Assembly: GCA_933210815.1 (NCBI GenBank)
Contig: OW119923.1
Coordinates: forward strand, 95,775,474 to 95,839,473
Reading direction: 5' to 3'
DNA: 64,000 nt
DNA from: Meta bourneti
Taxonomy: Eukaryota > Arthropoda > Arachnida > Araneae > Tetragnathidae
Shown one piece after another: positions 63,590 to 64,000 of this stretch. Both the position numbers and the translations under genes were made by a program. The notes beneath the pieces were generated by a model, which was not told where the DNA came from, searched no databases, and saw only the letters and a program-made list of their open reading frames with translations. The number at the start of each line of letters is the position of its first letter. Within the stretch, counting starts at the first letter, position 1.

Positions 63590-63640
63590 GAGATTCTGGG
63601 TTGCCATGGAGACGAGACTCCGCCATTTTTGTTCGTGTTG
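63590..63640. promoter_or_regulatory. Candidate promoter motifs: RFX X-box-like and YY1-like sites
   Basis: GTTGCCATGGAGAC at 63600-63613 matches the first half of the RFX X-box (GTTGCCATGG) with a weaker second half. Six bases later CCGCCATTTTTG matches a YY1 site. The setting is GC-richer than the surroundings. No downstream exon was identified inside the window. Confidence 0.3.
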
Positions 63641-64000
63641 TTTCTTTCCCTTTATTTATCCATCGAACTAAAATGCTCCCCGACTTAAAGTTGGAAAATC
63701 TGGAAGTTGCGCAAATGCCAGTCTTAAGCGAAAACTAACCCTGCTGCGTTTGATAAAGGATTTCCGGCAATTTGCGAGACTGGGAAAAATCTGCGCTCAT
63801 TTCTCTAAAATCTGAAAAAAATTGTAATCCGTGCGTTGAAAAGAGACGCGCACAAATTGATAAAGCGTGACATTTTGGGGGAAATAAACTTTGCGAGATT
63901 TAGGACAGGCTGCTATTGTGAAATAAATTTGGGAAACGGGCATATAATTTACATAGAAAGCTATATCACATATATGCATCTAAACTTAGAGATTTATCTG
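63641..64000. other. Unassigned to window end
   Basis: No recognised gene; short frames only. Confidence 0.45.

Noticed and set aside
1..64000. CRISPR array, because of many short regularly spaced palindromic repeats
   Set aside because: The spacers between palindromes are themselves repeated and the arrays sit inside TTAA transposons in a eukaryotic context; no unique spacers or cas genes.

Overview
The window looks like gene-poor, repeat-saturated nuclear DNA of an arthropod, most likely an orb-weaving spider. That assignment is inference from the AT-rich base, the dense tRNA-derived SINEs with TAGG/ACCT-type tails, and the DD34E Tc1 transposases; no marker gene was read. Nothing bacterial (operons, ribosome binding sites, CRISPR) is present.

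Three near-identical full-length Tc1-type DNA transposons carry the only long convincing proteins, at 15.3-16.7 kb (+), 25.5-26.9 kb (-) and 34.0-35.4 kb (-). Two keep an open 346-codon transposase and one has a nonsense codon near its start. Older IS630-Tc1-mariner relicts lie at 7.15-8.15, 42.8-44.0, 44.1-44.6, 55.6-56.2 and 60.2-60.8 kb, and a pogo-like MITE at 18.35-18.74 kb.

The commonest repeat is a ~300-320 bp tRNA-derived SINE (SINE-A, about 40 copies or pieces, both strands). A second tRNA-related SINE (SINE-B) has about five. A third major group is a set of twelve short elements bounded by TTAA and CCCTCC-type inverted ends. Each holds 28-43 bp units built on the palindrome GACGAGATATCTCGTC, and several have grown into satellite-like arrays (0.5, 2.4, 19.6, 21.3, 23.8, 24.7, 27.7, 37.6, 41.2, 51.8, 52.1 and 54.1 kb). 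A further dispersed family (repeat X) has five copies plus a fragment.

Insertions are nested and can be ordered: a Tc1 inside a repeat X copy, a TTAA element and a pogo-like MITE each inside a SINE-A tail, and SINEs inside one arm of a large inverted repeat at 56.8-58.5 kb. Local tandem or segmental duplications are frequent (2.9-3.8, 13.0-13.3, 22.8-23.7, 45.2-47.0, 49.7-51.0 and 52.2-52.6 kb).

The best evidence for a host gene is on the minus strand between about 42.0 and 39.1 kb. A terminal-exon candidate at 39171-39307 has a strong acceptor, a stop and a downstream AATAAA, and upstream exon candidates join it in phase. I do not recognise the product. Most of the remaining sequence is AT-rich and shows nothing I can name.
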